Below, piece by piece: positions 31,615-39,709 of a DNA stretch of 64,000 bases. Positions within the stretch are counted from its first letter, which is position 1. Every line of letters starts with the position of its first letter. The stretch comes from Acidobacteriota bacterium (GTDB lineage Bacteria; Acidobacteriota; Vicinamibacteria; Vicinamibacterales; SCN-69-37), in the NCBI GenBank assembly GCA_005799825.1, contig SYFT01000004.1, positions 37,363 through 101,362 of the forward strand. Direction: 5' to 3'. Under the pieces are notes generated by a model that worked only from the letters and a program-made list of their open reading frames with translations, did no database searches and had not been told where the DNA came from. The translations under genes were made by a program, and so were the position numbers.

Positions 31615-32154
31615 ATGAAGATTTACACTAAGACCGGCGACAAGGGCGAAACGGGCCTGTTCGACGGCACCCGAGTCAGCAAAGGCGACCCCCTCGTGGA
31701 CGCCTACGGCGAGGTGGACGAAGTTAATGCGTGGCTGGGTTACGCCAGGGCCGAAGGTGTAGGCGCCGAGATTGCCGCGATGCTCGAACACCTGCAGCGC
31801 GACCTCTTCGCCCTTGGCGCCATGCTGGCCGACCCCCGGCACCGCATTGCCGTGCGCGTCGAAAAGGCCCTGCTCGGAGAAGCCGATGTCGCGCGGCTCG
31901 AAGGGTGGATCGACACCCTGGAAACCGGGGTCGCGCCTTTGCAGCGATTCATCCTCGCCGGCGGCACTCGCGCCGGCGCCGTGCTGCACCTGGCGCGAAC
32001 GGTGTGCCGTCGCGCTGAACGGCGCGTGGTGGCGCTCGGGCACGAGGCGGTCGATCCGAATGTCCTCATCTTCCTGAATCGCCTTTCAGACCTGCTGTTT
32101 GTCATGGCGCGTGCCGTCAACGCGCGCGCGGGCGTCGCCGAAACCGAGTGGTGA
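31615..32154 (+). CDS. ATP:cob(I)alamin adenosyltransferase, PduO type
   Basis: A 179-residue protein with the PduO-type signatures. The N-terminal ATP loop is YTKTGDKGETGLFDG (4-18), and the active-site helices are near RTVCRRAERRVVAL (about 131-144) and VLIFLNRLSDLLFVMAR (about 152-168). It transfers adenosyl from ATP to cobalamin to make coenzyme B12. ATG 31615 gives the usual start; the open frame upstream overlaps mutY. It lies directly before hpnC with 13 bp between, so it shares an operon with the squalene genes without an obvious functional link. Confidence 0.9.
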   Translation: MKIYTKTGDKGETGLFDGTRVSKGDPLVDAYGEVDEVNAWLGYARAEGVGAEIAAMLEHLQRDLFALGAMLADPRHRIAVRVEKALLGEADVARLEGWIDTLETGVAPLQRFILAGGTRAGAVLHLARTVCRRAERRVVALGHEAVDPNVLIFLNRLSDLLFVMARAVNARAGVAETEW

Positions 32155-32167
32155 GCCCGGCAGCCGC

Positions 32168-33052
32168 GTGCTGATCAACGACGCGTACGCGACGTGCCAG
32201 CGACTGGCGCGCCGGCACTACGAAAATTTCCCGGTCGCCTCGTGGTTGATGCCTGCGGATGCACGCCCGCACATCGCGGCCATCTATGCCTTTGCGCGAA
32301 TCGCCGACGATTTTGCCGACGAAGGCGCTCGGGAAGCGGGCGACCGGCTCGCGCTGCTGGCGGATTGGCAACGCCGCCTCGACGAGGCCGCCGAAGGCCG
32401 AGTGGTTCTCGTCGGGCACCCCGAACATGATGCCGTCTGTGTGGCGCTCACCGAAACACTTCGCGGCTCCGCCGCCGATCATGGCCTCCTTAGCGACCTC
32501 CTCAGCGCTTTTCGGCAGGACGTGACGACCAAGCGCTACGAAACATGGGCGGAGGTGCTGGACTACTGCCGGCGGTCGGCCAATCCCGTCGGACGCCTCG
32601 TGTTGCTCGTCACCGGATACCGGGACGAGGCTCTGGCGCGACGGTCTGACGCAGTCTGTACCGCCCTGCAGTTGACCAACTTCTGGCAGGACCTGGCGCG
32701 GGATTGGCGCAATGGTCGGCTGTATATCCCACTCGAGGTGGCTCGCCACCACGGTGCTCAACTCGTGGATTTGGACCACGGGAACTGGACGCCCGGGTGG
32801 CGCGCAGCCCTCGCCGACGTGGGTGCACGAACTCAGGCGTTGTTTACGGAAGGTCGGCCCGTGGCCGACAACGTGCGGGGGCGCCTCAGGTGGGAACTGC
32901 GAGCCACCTGGCTGGGTGGCCGGCGCATCCTCGACCGGCTGACCGCGGCAGACTACGATGTCTTCCGCACCCGGCCGTCTCTCGATTGGCGCGACGCGGC
33001 GGGGATTGCTGCAGGCGCGGTGACCTGGCAACGTTCACGCGTGACGTCATGA
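32168..33052 (+). CDS. hpnC: Squalene synthase HpnC
   Basis: A 294-residue trans-isoprenyl diphosphate synthase-like protein. The two Asp-rich regions are IADDFADE (about residues 42-49) and NFWQDLARDWRNGRLYIP (about 174-191). HpnC converts presqualene diphosphate to hydroxysqualene in the HpnCDE route, used in hopanoid-producing bacteria in place of squalene synthase. GTG 32168 is the start that gives a family-length protein. It overlaps hpnD (ATGA at 33049). No squalene-hopene cyclase lies in the window. Confidence 0.88.
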   Translation: MLINDAYATCQRLARRHYENFPVASWLMPADARPHIAAIYAFARIADDFADEGAREAGDRLALLADWQRRLDEAAEGRVVLVGHPEHDAVCVALTETLRGSAADHGLLSDLLSAFRQDVTTKRYETWAEVLDYCRRSANPVGRLVLLVTGYRDEALARRSDAVCTALQLTNFWQDLARDWRNGRLYIPLEVARHHGAQLVDLDHGNWTPGWRAALADVGARTQALFTEGRPVADNVRGRLRWELRATWLGGRRILDRLTAADYDVFRTRPSLDWRDAAGIAAGAVTWQRSRVTS

Positions 33053-33897
33053 CTCGAAAGACCAGCTTCTATTACTCGTTTCTGGTGCTGCCGTCGGCAG
33101 AGCGCAAGGCGATCACCGCCGTGTTCGACGTCTGCCGCGCGATAGACGACGCGGTGGACCTTGAGACAGACTCTGTTCGAGCCATTTCCGCGCTGAGCTT
33201 CTGGCGCGACGAGGTGGATCGCGTCTTTGCCGGCAGCCAGCCGAAGACGCCCCAGGGCCAGGTGCTGCAGCCGTTCGTCAAACCGTTCCGCTTGCCGAGG
33301 CAGCAGTTCGACGCGCTCATCGACGGCGTCGGCATGGACGCCTCGCCCATGCGCTTCCAGACGTTCGAGGATCTCGAGCCCTACTGTCACCGCGTGGCAT
33401 CGTCAGTCGGCTTGATGTGCGCCGAAATCTTCGGCTACAAGGACCCGGCCGTGCTCACCTACGCGCGCGAACTCGGGGTGGCGCTGCAATTGACAAACAT
33501 CCTCCGCGACGTCGGCGTGGACTACCGGCGCGGCCGCCTGTACCTGCCGCTTGCCGACCTGGCGGCGTGCGGCTGCGCCGAGGAAGACATCCGTCGCGAA
33601 GTGGCGCAGGCAGGGCAGGGTGTCCAGTTACCTCAGGTACGCGCGGCGTTGGTGCAGCATGCCGCAAAGGCCCGCGCATTCTTCGCGCGCGCAGTGGATG
33701 TGTTGCCTCGCGAAGACGCTTCGCGATTCGTAGCCGCCGAGATCATGCACGGCATCTACTTCGAGCTACTCAAGCGGATCGAAGTCGCCAACTTCGACGT
33801 GTTCAGCCAGCTCGTGCGAGTGCCGCGCCCGGCGCAGGCGCGACTGGCACTTCGCACATGGTGGGTCCTTCGCCGTGGCCGAATTCCGCAGCACTGA
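33049..33897 (+). CDS. hpnD: Presqualene diphosphate synthase HpnD
   Basis: A 282-residue prenyl synthase. Motifs are FYYSFLVLP (8-16), AIDDAVDLE (about 31-39) and LTNILRDVGVDYRRGRLYLP (about 146-165), the two DxxxD metal-binding regions. HpnD condenses two farnesyl diphosphates into presqualene diphosphate. ATG 33049 overlaps the hpnC stop, and its 3' end overlaps hpnE by 23 bp, so the three genes are tightly coupled and probably made in fixed ratio. Confidence 0.9.
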   Translation: MTRKTSFYYSFLVLPSAERKAITAVFDVCRAIDDAVDLETDSVRAISALSFWRDEVDRVFAGSQPKTPQGQVLQPFVKPFRLPRQQFDALIDGVGMDASPMRFQTFEDLEPYCHRVASSVGLMCAEIFGYKDPAVLTYARELGVALQLTNILRDVGVDYRRGRLYLPLADLAACGCAEEDIRREVAQAGQGVQLPQVRAALVQHAAKARAFFARAVDVLPREDASRFVAAEIMHGIYFELLKRIEVANFDVFSQLVRVPRPAQARLALRTWWVLRRGRIPQH

Positions 33898-35266
33898 CAA
33901 GTGCGACGTCGTGGTCGTTGGCGCGGGCTTCGCGGGCCTGAGCGCGGCTGTGCGCCTTGCTGTGCGAGGCAAGGCTGTGACGGTCGTCGAAGAAGCGCCC
34001 AGGCTGGGCGGTCGTGCGACGGCATTCACCCACCGCGAGAGCGGGCAACGGCTCGACAACGGCCAGCACGCGCTCTTCGGCTGTTATCGCGAGACCTACG
34101 ACTTCCTGCGCGTCATCGGCACGGCCGATCTCGCGCCCCTCGACCCTACGCTTCGCTTGACGATGGCGGATGCGAGGGGACGGACGTCTACGCTGACCTG
34201 CCCCGCGTGGCCGCCGCCGTGGCATCTGGTGGGTGGCCTTCTCAAGTGGAACGCCCTGCCGTTGCGTGACCGCTTTGCCGCCACACGACTGGCGAGCCTG
34301 TTCTCGGTGGTCAGACGCGAGGGCGCCGAGGCTGCGGCCGCGCGCGTGTCACCGGACCTCACCGTCACCGACTGGCTTCGCCAACACCGCCAGCCGGCGT
34401 CGCTCTGCGAGTGGTTGTGGCATCCGCTGGCTTTCGCCGCCCTGAACCAGGATCCGGGCGTGGCCGCGGCTCGGCCGTTCGTGCGGGTTGTTGGTGAACT
34501 CTTCGGTCGCGCTCCCGGTGCGGCGTCGCTTGGGGTGCCAAGTGTGCCGCTCGATGAGTTGTACGCGGAGCCGGCCGCGAGATTCATTGAGAGTCGCGGT
34601 GGGAACGTGTTGCGTGGCACCACAGCGCTGGTGGACGTGGACCCGGTCGGGCGGGAACATCGCGTCTACGCGGGTGAGGACATTCTCTGTCCAGGCGCGG
34701 TCATCAGCGCGGTGCCGTGGCATGCGTTTGACCGCCTGTGGCGCCACGAGGTGCCGGAGCGGCTGGCTGGAATCGCCGAGGCCGCGCGTCAGATGGAGGC
34801 GGCGCCGATCGTGACGGTGAACCTGTGGTTCGACCGGCCGGTGATGACCGAGCGTCAGGTCGGGTTGGTCGGGACACAGTTTCATTGGGCGTTTCATAAA
34901 GACGTCGGCTGTCGTTTTGACGAGGGTCGACAAAAAGACACCCGACGTCTTTACTCACTCGTTGCCAGCGGCGCCGAGGGGCTGCTGCGGCAGGAAAACT
35001 ACGAACTGGCGGCGCTGGCTGAACGCGAATTACGTGCCTGTGTGCCGGACGCTGCCGCGGCAGTGTGCGAACGATCGCTTGTGGTGCGAGAATCCCGCGC
35101 GACGTTTTCACTGGCGCCCGGCGCGCCGCCCCGACCCAGCACCCAAACGCAGGTACCCGGCATATTTCTCGCGGGCGACTGGACCGACACCAGATTGCCG
35201 GGGACGATCGAAGGCGCAGTCCTGAGCGGTCATCGCGCGGCCGCCGCGGCTATGATCACTCTGTGA
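33875..35266 (+). CDS. hpnE: Hydroxysqualene dehydroxylase HpnE, with a palindromic repeat inside the gene
   Basis: A 463-residue FAD-dependent amine-oxidase-fold protein. The N-terminal VVVVGAGFAGLSAAVRLA (11-28) binds FAD, and the C-terminal FLAGDWTDTRLPGTIEGAVLSG closes the flavin site, as in HpnE/phytoene-desaturase-like enzymes. HpnE reduces hydroxysqualene to squalene. GTG 33875 overlaps hpnD by 23 bp. About residues 342-360 (KDVGCRFDEGRQKDTRRLY) are encoded by an inserted palindrome related to the terminator-like repeat at 4774. The insert keeps frame. Its effect on activity is unknown. Confidence 0.85.
   Translation: MAEFRSTDKCDVVVVGAGFAGLSAAVRLAVRGKAVTVVEEAPRLGGRATAFTHRESGQRLDNGQHALFGCYRETYDFLRVIGTADLAPLDPTLRLTMADARGRTSTLTCPAWPPPWHLVGGLLKWNALPLRDRFAATRLASLFSVVRREGAEAAAARVSPDLTVTDWLRQHRQPASLCEWLWHPLAFAALNQDPGVAAARPFVRVVGELFGRAPGAASLGVPSVPLDELYAEPAARFIESRGGNVLRGTTALVDVDPVGREHRVYAGEDILCPGAVISAVPWHAFDRLWRHEVPERLAGIAEAARQMEAAPIVTVNLWFDRPVMTERQVGLVGTQFHWAFHKDVGCRFDEGRQKDTRRLYSLVASGAEGLLRQENYELAALAERELRACVPDAAAAVCERSLVVRESRATFSLAPGAPPRPSTQTQVPGIFLAGDWTDTRLPGTIEGAVLSGHRAAAAAMITL
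34898..34952. repeat. Palindrome of family GACGTCGGGTG inside hpnE
   Basis: Arms 34898-34919 and 34931-34952 pair with 20 of 22 matches around an 11-nt loop. The core AAAGACGTCGG and CACCCGACGTCTTT match the repeat at 4774-4822. Being in-frame, it adds about 18 codons to hpnE. This is the only copy of any hairpin family in this window that lies wholly within an intact gene. Confidence 0.85.
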
Positions 35267-35559
35267 CATCCGTCATCGTCCACTTTGAGGAATTGGCGCT
35301 CAAGGGGCAGGGCCGCCCATGGTTCATTGGAGCGTTGCTGCGCAACATCAGGACGTTGCTTGCGGACCTTGCTGTGCGGCACGTCGCATCGTTAGTTGGT
35401 CGGATCGAGTTTGCGCGAGCAGCCGAGGCCCTGCTGGAGATCGAAGCCCTCGTGGCGCAAGCGCTCCGCGAGACCGTTGTGGAAGAGAGAATGTTTCCGG
35501 CTGGCTCCGGGCTACGCACCGTGGTCGAGAATGATAAAGTTCGGCGTCTATTGGCGTAG
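35263..35559 (+). CDS. ThiI N-terminal-like fragment, possibly a gene remnant
   Basis: A 98-residue product beginning VIVHFEELALKGQGRPWFIGALLRNI, which resembles the N-terminal ferredoxin-like start of ThiI (tRNA 4-thiouridine and thiamine sulfur transfer). The similarity fades after about residue 50 (GRIEF), and the THUMP, PP-loop and rhodanese domains are missing. ThiI is normally about 400 residues. GTG 35263 overlaps the hpnE stop (GTGA), so it is still placed for translation. It may be a decayed thiI or a small protein using only this domain. I favour decay, with modest confidence. Confidence 0.5.
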   Translation: MTSVIVHFEELALKGQGRPWFIGALLRNIRTLLADLAVRHVASLVGRIEFARAAEALLEIEALVAQALRETVVEERMFPAGSGLRTVVENDKVRRLLA

Positions 35560-35568
35560 GAGAGAGAC

Positions 35569-36579
35569 ATGAAGATGACTCCGGGGAAGCTCGCGGGAAT
35601 GAAGGCTGTGTCGGACGCACGTGGCGTGATCGCGGCCGCGGCCATGGATCAGCGCGGGTCGCTCAAGAAAGCGCTGGCCAAGGAAAGCGGCAAGGACGTG
35701 TCAGGCGCCATGATGGAGGAGTTCAAGGGCCTCGTCACCGAGGTGTTGACACCCCACGCGAGCGCCATCTTGCTTGACCCTGAATGGGGCATCGGCCCGT
35801 CGAAACGTCGCTCGAAAAATGCCGGCCTCCTGCTGGCGTACGAAAAGACCGGCTACGACGCGAACACGCCCGGCCGGCTGCCCGATCTACTGGATCACTG
35901 GTCGGTGCGCCGCCTGAAGGAAGCCGGTGCCGATTGCCTGAAGATCCTGCTTTACTACACGCCCTTCGATTCCAGCGCCATTAACGAGTTCAAACACGCC
36001 TGGGTGGAGCGCATCGGCGACGAATGCCGAGCAAACGACCTGCCGTACTTCCTTGAGTTTGTGGGCTACGAGGAAGGCGCCGACGAAAAGGGACTCGAGT
36101 ACGCGAAGCGCAAGCCCGAGGTGGTGGCCGGCGCCATGCGTGAGTTTACGAAGGATCGATACGGCGTGGACGTCATGAAGGTCGAGATTCCCATCAACAT
36201 GCAGTTTGTTGAAGGCGCGAAGGCCAACAAGACGGGCCAGGTGGCCTACACGCGCGACGAGGCCAAGCAGCTCTTCCTTGATGCCGCAACGGCTTCTACC
36301 AAACCGTTCATCTACCTGTCGGCCGGTGTGAGCAACGCCGAGTTCACCGAAGGCCTGCAGGTGGCCGCTGAGTCGGGCGTCCGTTACTCGGGCGTGTTGT
36401 GCGGTCGTGCAACGTGGAAGGACGGCATCTCTGTGTTCGCCAAGGAAGGCTCGGCTGCTTTCCGGGCGTGGCTCGAAACCAAGGGCGTGGAGAACATCAG
36501 GAATGTGAACGAGGCCGTGCGGCCCGCCAGCCCATGGTTCTCGGTTTACGGCGCGAAAAGCGCCGACGAAGTCGGCTGA
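35569..36579 (+). CDS. Tagatose-1,6-bisphosphate aldolase, class I (LacD-like)
   Basis: A 336-residue class I aldolase of the LacD family, which cleaves tagatose-1,6-bisphosphate and also fructose-1,6-bisphosphate. Visible features are MDQRGSLKKAL near the N-terminus (phosphate/Schiff base site helix), LLDPEWGIG, GADCLKILLYY and the likely Schiff-base lysine in VDVMKVEIPINM (about residue 204). Length is close to LacD (325). The start ATG follows a strong AGGAGAGAGAC ribosome-binding site, unlike the leaderless genes around. No lac/tagatose genes are near, so it may serve general glycolytic cleavage. Confidence 0.87.
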   Translation: MKMTPGKLAGMKAVSDARGVIAAAAMDQRGSLKKALAKESGKDVSGAMMEEFKGLVTEVLTPHASAILLDPEWGIGPSKRRSKNAGLLLAYEKTGYDANTPGRLPDLLDHWSVRRLKEAGADCLKILLYYTPFDSSAINEFKHAWVERIGDECRANDLPYFLEFVGYEEGADEKGLEYAKRKPEVVAGAMREFTKDRYGVDVMKVEIPINMQFVEGAKANKTGQVAYTRDEAKQLFLDAATASTKPFIYLSAGVSNAEFTEGLQVAAESGVRYSGVLCGRATWKDGISVFAKEGSAAFRAWLETKGVENIRNVNEAVRPASPWFSVYGAKSADEVG

Positions 36580-36598
36580 GGCGGCTCGCGCCGCCGGC

Positions 36599-37054
36599 TT
36601 ACGGTTTCCGCAGAATCTCGGTGCCCGAGACGGGGCCGAAACACGTCGTGCCTGAGTAGGGAATCCGAATCTGATTGCCCTCAAGGGTCGCGGTGCCGGT
36701 CAGCGCCACCGCGCAGCTTCCGCCGTTGGCGCCCGTACCCGTCCCGGTTGCGGTCCAGGCGAGTCGCGTGGCGTCCAGAGTGCCCGACGCCGTGCCGCTA
36801 ACCGCGACGGTGCCCCAACACTTCGCGCTCCAGGTGCCCGACGCGCCGGTGAGCGAGATATTGGTCACCGACCACTGAAAACTCGTGCAGGTCTCCTGCA
36901 CGGTGCTGGCGGCCACCGACGCCCAGGTCCCGCTGAACGCCGCCGTTCCGGTTGCAGAACCGGTGGGGCTGGCTGGATTTGACTTGAGTGAGTCCATGCA
37001 CGATTGGCTGGACATGGCCAGAACCAGAGTGAGGGCGATTGCTGAATAAGTCAC
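36599..37054 (-). CDS. Secreted or lipoprotein-like protein of unknown function, Thr/Gly/Ser-rich
   Basis: A 151-residue protein beginning with a signal sequence (TYSAIALTLVLAMSSQSC). A cysteine after the hydrophobic stretch suggests lipid attachment, although SQSC is a weak lipobox. The rest is rich in Gly, Ser, Thr and Ala with short repeats of the kind SGTASGTL and TGTGTGANGG, forming likely beta-strands, and contains three further cysteines. I do not recognise the family. GTG 37054 is preferred over TTG 37072 because a GATAAT box ends 6 nt upstream, and the divergent def promoter lies only about 30 bp away. Confidence 0.65.
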   Translation of the reverse strand: MTYSAIALTLVLAMSSQSCMDSLKSNPASPTGSATGTAAFSGTWASVAASTVQETCTSFQWSVTNISLTGASGTWSAKCWGTVAVSGTASGTLDATRLAWTATGTGTGANGGSCAVALTGTATLEGNQIRIPYSGTTCFGPVSGTEILRKP

Positions 37055-37060
37055 CCCGGG

Positions 37061-37091
37061 ATTATCGGTCAAAGCCTGGCGCTTCTATAAT
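37061..37091. promoter_or_regulatory. Divergent promoters of the lipoprotein gene and def
   Basis: On the plus strand TATAAT (37086-37091) is followed by 6 nt and ATG 37098 of def. On the minus strand GATAAT (37066-37061) is followed by 6 nt and GTG 37054. Both fit a leaderless start. The two promoters are separated by 19 bp. Confidence 0.5.
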
Positions 37092-37097
37092 CTTTTT

Positions 37098-37664
37098 ATG
37101 GCGATTCTGAAGGTCTCGCGGCTTGGGCACCCGGTCCTGCGGGCCAGGGCCCACGAACTGGACCCCAAGTCCATTACCTCCGAGGGCGTGCAGCGCCTCA
37201 TCGACGACATGTTCGACACGATGCGCGAGTACTCGGGGGTGGGGCTGGCGGCGCCACAGGTGCACGAGGGCGTGCGAATGTTTGTGGTCGGCCTTCGCCC
37301 CGGTCCACTCGGCCCTGAAATTGGTGAAGACGATGACATGCCGATGATGGCGCTCGTGAATCCAGAGGTCACGCTGGTGGGCAAGCCGACGTCGATGGGC
37401 TGGGAGGGATGTCTGAGCATCCCTGAGATTCGGGGCCGCGTACCGCGCGCAGCCGCCGTCCGTGTGAAGGCCTGGGACCGGACAGGCGCGCAGGTGAGCT
37501 TTACGGCCAAGGGCTTCCCGGCGCGGGTCATCCAGCACGAATACGACCACCTCGACGGCATTCTGTTCCTCGACCGAATGGAGTCTTTCGAGTCGCTGAG
37601 CTACCTCGAGGAATATGACCGTTACTGGGCGCGTCACGAAGGTGATGACGGGGGCGCGGAGTGA
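37098..37664 (+). CDS. def: Peptide deformylase
   Basis: A 188-residue peptide deformylase, which removes the formyl group from nascent proteins. All three motifs are present: GVGLAAPQ (about residues 48-55), EGCLSIP with metal cysteine C105, and QHEYDHLDG with H147, E148 and H151. The GTG of the following ThyX-type gene overlaps its stop, so it is the first gene of a def-thyX-thioesterase operon. The start is leaderless by sequence (TATAAT, 6 nt, ATG). No fmt is nearby. Confidence 0.95.
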   Translation: MAILKVSRLGHPVLRARAHELDPKSITSEGVQRLIDDMFDTMREYSGVGLAAPQVHEGVRMFVVGLRPGPLGPEIGEDDDMPMMALVNPEVTLVGKPTSMGWEGCLSIPEIRGRVPRAAAVRVKAWDRTGAQVSFTAKGFPARVIQHEYDHLDGILFLDRMESFESLSYLEEYDRYWARHEGDDGGAE

Positions 37665-39247
37665 GCAGGGAGTTCACCGACGCGGAGAGTGCGGCCCTTG
37701 CGCCCTATTTTACGAACGTCGATCTGCCCGTATTCGCACTGATCAACCTGCCCGAGACCGTGAAGGGCGCATTGTTCGCGCGGTATTCGCGTTCCGCGAA
37801 ATCGTTGCGCCGCCTGTTCCTGGATGAGTTCCTCGAGCAGGTGTCAGGGGCCGGCGCCGCAGCCACCGACGGTGTTGGCGCCACACGCGCCGACCAGCTC
37901 TACATGCGGATTTTCAATGAGTACGGAGACGACTCTGTCGCGCAGCTCGGCGGAGTGCATCTGGCGTGTGAAGACGTGTCGAACCTGCTGACCAAGGTGC
38001 TCGAACGTGGACGCCTGATGGCGTATCTGGAGCAGTCCACGCGCTACATCCCATATACCCAGCGACAGGGCGATACCTGGCGTTACCTGGTGCCGGCGGA
38101 GCTTGATGGCCATGACTTGAGAACGCGGTACGTGGCCGCACTGGATCTCGCGTTCGAAACCTACGCGCGATGGATCAACCCCATGCGCGTCTGGTTTGAG
38201 GCGCGGTATCCCAAGGCGCCCGGCGATTCCGACGCGGTGTACACGTCGGCGATTCGCGCAAAAGCCCTCGACACGCTGCGGGGCCTGTTGCCGGCGGCGA
38301 CGAGGTCGAATGTCGGGATCTACGGCACCGGGCAGGCGTATGAGTCGCTGCTGCTGCGCATGCGCGCCCATCCGCTGGTCGAGATGCGTGAATGCGCGGA
38401 CGTCATGCTCACCGAACTGCGTAAAGTAGTGCCGGCGTTTTTCACACGTGTCGATCAGCCTGACCGGGGTGGACGCTGGAGCGCGTACTTCGCCGACACG
38501 CGAGAAGGAGTGTCAGCGGTCGCATCGCGTGTGACCGGTGGCGAGCCGGTCGAGGACCGTGCCGAAGTGGTGCTCTGCGATTTTGATCCAGACGGCGAAG
38601 TCAAAGTTGTTGCGGCGGCGCTGTATGCCTCGTCGTCTCTTCCTGACAACCAGTTGCTGGACGTGGCGCGGCGCATGAGTGCCGACGACCGCGCGGCAGT
38701 GCTCGCTGCATATGTGGGCGAGCGCGCCAATCGACGGCACAAGCCGGGACGCGCGTTCGAGCGCACGGGGTATCGCTTCGACGTGTTGACCGACTACGGC
38801 GCGTTCCGCGATCTGCAGCGGCATCGACTCTGCACGATCGACTGGCAGGCGCTGTCGATGGCCCACGGCTACACTCAGCCCCAGGCGATTGTGGACGCTG
38901 GCGGTAACGAAGATTGGCGACGGGTGATGGAGACCTGCGCGGATGTCCACGAGAGTCTTGTGGCTGCGGGCCTGACCCAGGTTGCGCAATATGTGGTGCC
39001 CATGGCGTACCGCGTGCGGTTCGTCATGGACATGAACGCCCGCGAAGCCATGCACGTGATCGAATTGCGCACTGCGCCACAGGGTCATCCCGCCTATCGT
39101 CGTGTGTGCCAGCAGATGCATACGCTCATTTCGGAGCGCGCAGGTCACCATGCCATTGCGGCAGCCATGAAATACGCGGACCATTCGGAAGTGGAGCTGG
39201 AGCGGCTGCAGGAAGAGCGGCGGCTCGAGGCGAAACGCAAGGCGTGA
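37661..39247 (+). CDS. Double-length FAD-dependent thymidylate synthase (ThyX)-family protein
   Basis: A 528-residue protein that appears to contain two ThyX-type folds. The first half holds LERGRLMAYLEQSTRYIPY, and the second holds FRDLQRHRLCTIDWQALSMAHGY, each resembling the ThyX motif (RHRxxSxNExSxR) but altered. Classical ThyX has about 220-250 residues and makes dTMP from dUMP with FAD and methylenetetrahydrofolate. Several substrate-motif residues are changed in each half, so catalysis as thymidylate synthase is uncertain. GTG 37661 overlaps the def stop. The last codon overlaps the thioesterase start. Confidence 0.78.
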   Translation: MSREFTDAESAALAPYFTNVDLPVFALINLPETVKGALFARYSRSAKSLRRLFLDEFLEQVSGAGAAATDGVGATRADQLYMRIFNEYGDDSVAQLGGVHLACEDVSNLLTKVLERGRLMAYLEQSTRYIPYTQRQGDTWRYLVPAELDGHDLRTRYVAALDLAFETYARWINPMRVWFEARYPKAPGDSDAVYTSAIRAKALDTLRGLLPAATRSNVGIYGTGQAYESLLLRMRAHPLVEMRECADVMLTELRKVVPAFFTRVDQPDRGGRWSAYFADTREGVSAVASRVTGGEPVEDRAEVVLCDFDPDGEVKVVAAALYASSSLPDNQLLDVARRMSADDRAAVLAAYVGERANRRHKPGRAFERTGYRFDVLTDYGAFRDLQRHRLCTIDWQALSMAHGYTQPQAIVDAGGNEDWRRVMETCADVHESLVAAGLTQVAQYVVPMAYRVRFVMDMNAREAMHVIELRTAPQGHPAYRRVCQQMHTLISERAGHHAIAAAMKYADHSEVELERLQEERRLEAKRKA

Positions 39248-39654
39248 GGATCAATCCCGAGTCCTCTCCGTGGCTGATGGCCATTCGCATCCAGGTGCGC
39301 TTTCGCGATTGTGATCCGCTGGGGCACGTCAACAACGCGGTGTACTTGACGTACCTTGAGAACGCGCGATTCGCCATCTGGAAGACACAGGGCGTGGCGG
39401 GTGTGATTCTCGCGCGCGCGGAAGTGGACTTCCGGTCGCAGTCGCGTTACGGCGATGAACTCGAAGTGCGCCTGCGTCTTGAAGGCTTCGGTCGATCGAG
39501 TTTTCGCTACGAGTATGAAATAGTCGACGTCCCGTCGCAGCGCGTGGTTGTGACGGCGAAGACCGTGCAGGTGCACTTCGACTATGTAGCGCAGGTTCCG
39601 GTGGTTCTGTCCGACGACCTGCGCGCCAGACTCAGCACACCCGTCGTGTCGTGA
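39244..39654 (+). CDS. Acyl-CoA thioesterase, 4-hydroxybenzoyl-CoA thioesterase-like (YbgC type)
   Basis: A 136-residue hot-dog-fold protein with FRDCDPLGHVNNAVYLTYLENAR (about residues 18-40), containing the aspartate of the YbgC/FcbC active site and the HVNNAVY signature. These enzymes hydrolyse acyl-CoA or acyl-ACP thioesters. GTG 39244 overlaps the preceding stop (GTGA). ATG 39277 is an alternative that would start at MAIRIQ. It ends the def-ThyX operon. Confidence 0.86.
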   Translation: MRINPESSPWLMAIRIQVRFRDCDPLGHVNNAVYLTYLENARFAIWKTQGVAGVILARAEVDFRSQSRYGDELEVRLRLEGFGRSSFRYEYEIVDVPSQRVVVTAKTVQVHFDYVAQVPVVLSDDLRARLSTPVVS

Positions 39655-39709
39655 TTACTGGAGACCCCACGATGGACTCACGCTACGCCTTGTCTAATAG
39701 GTCCGAACG

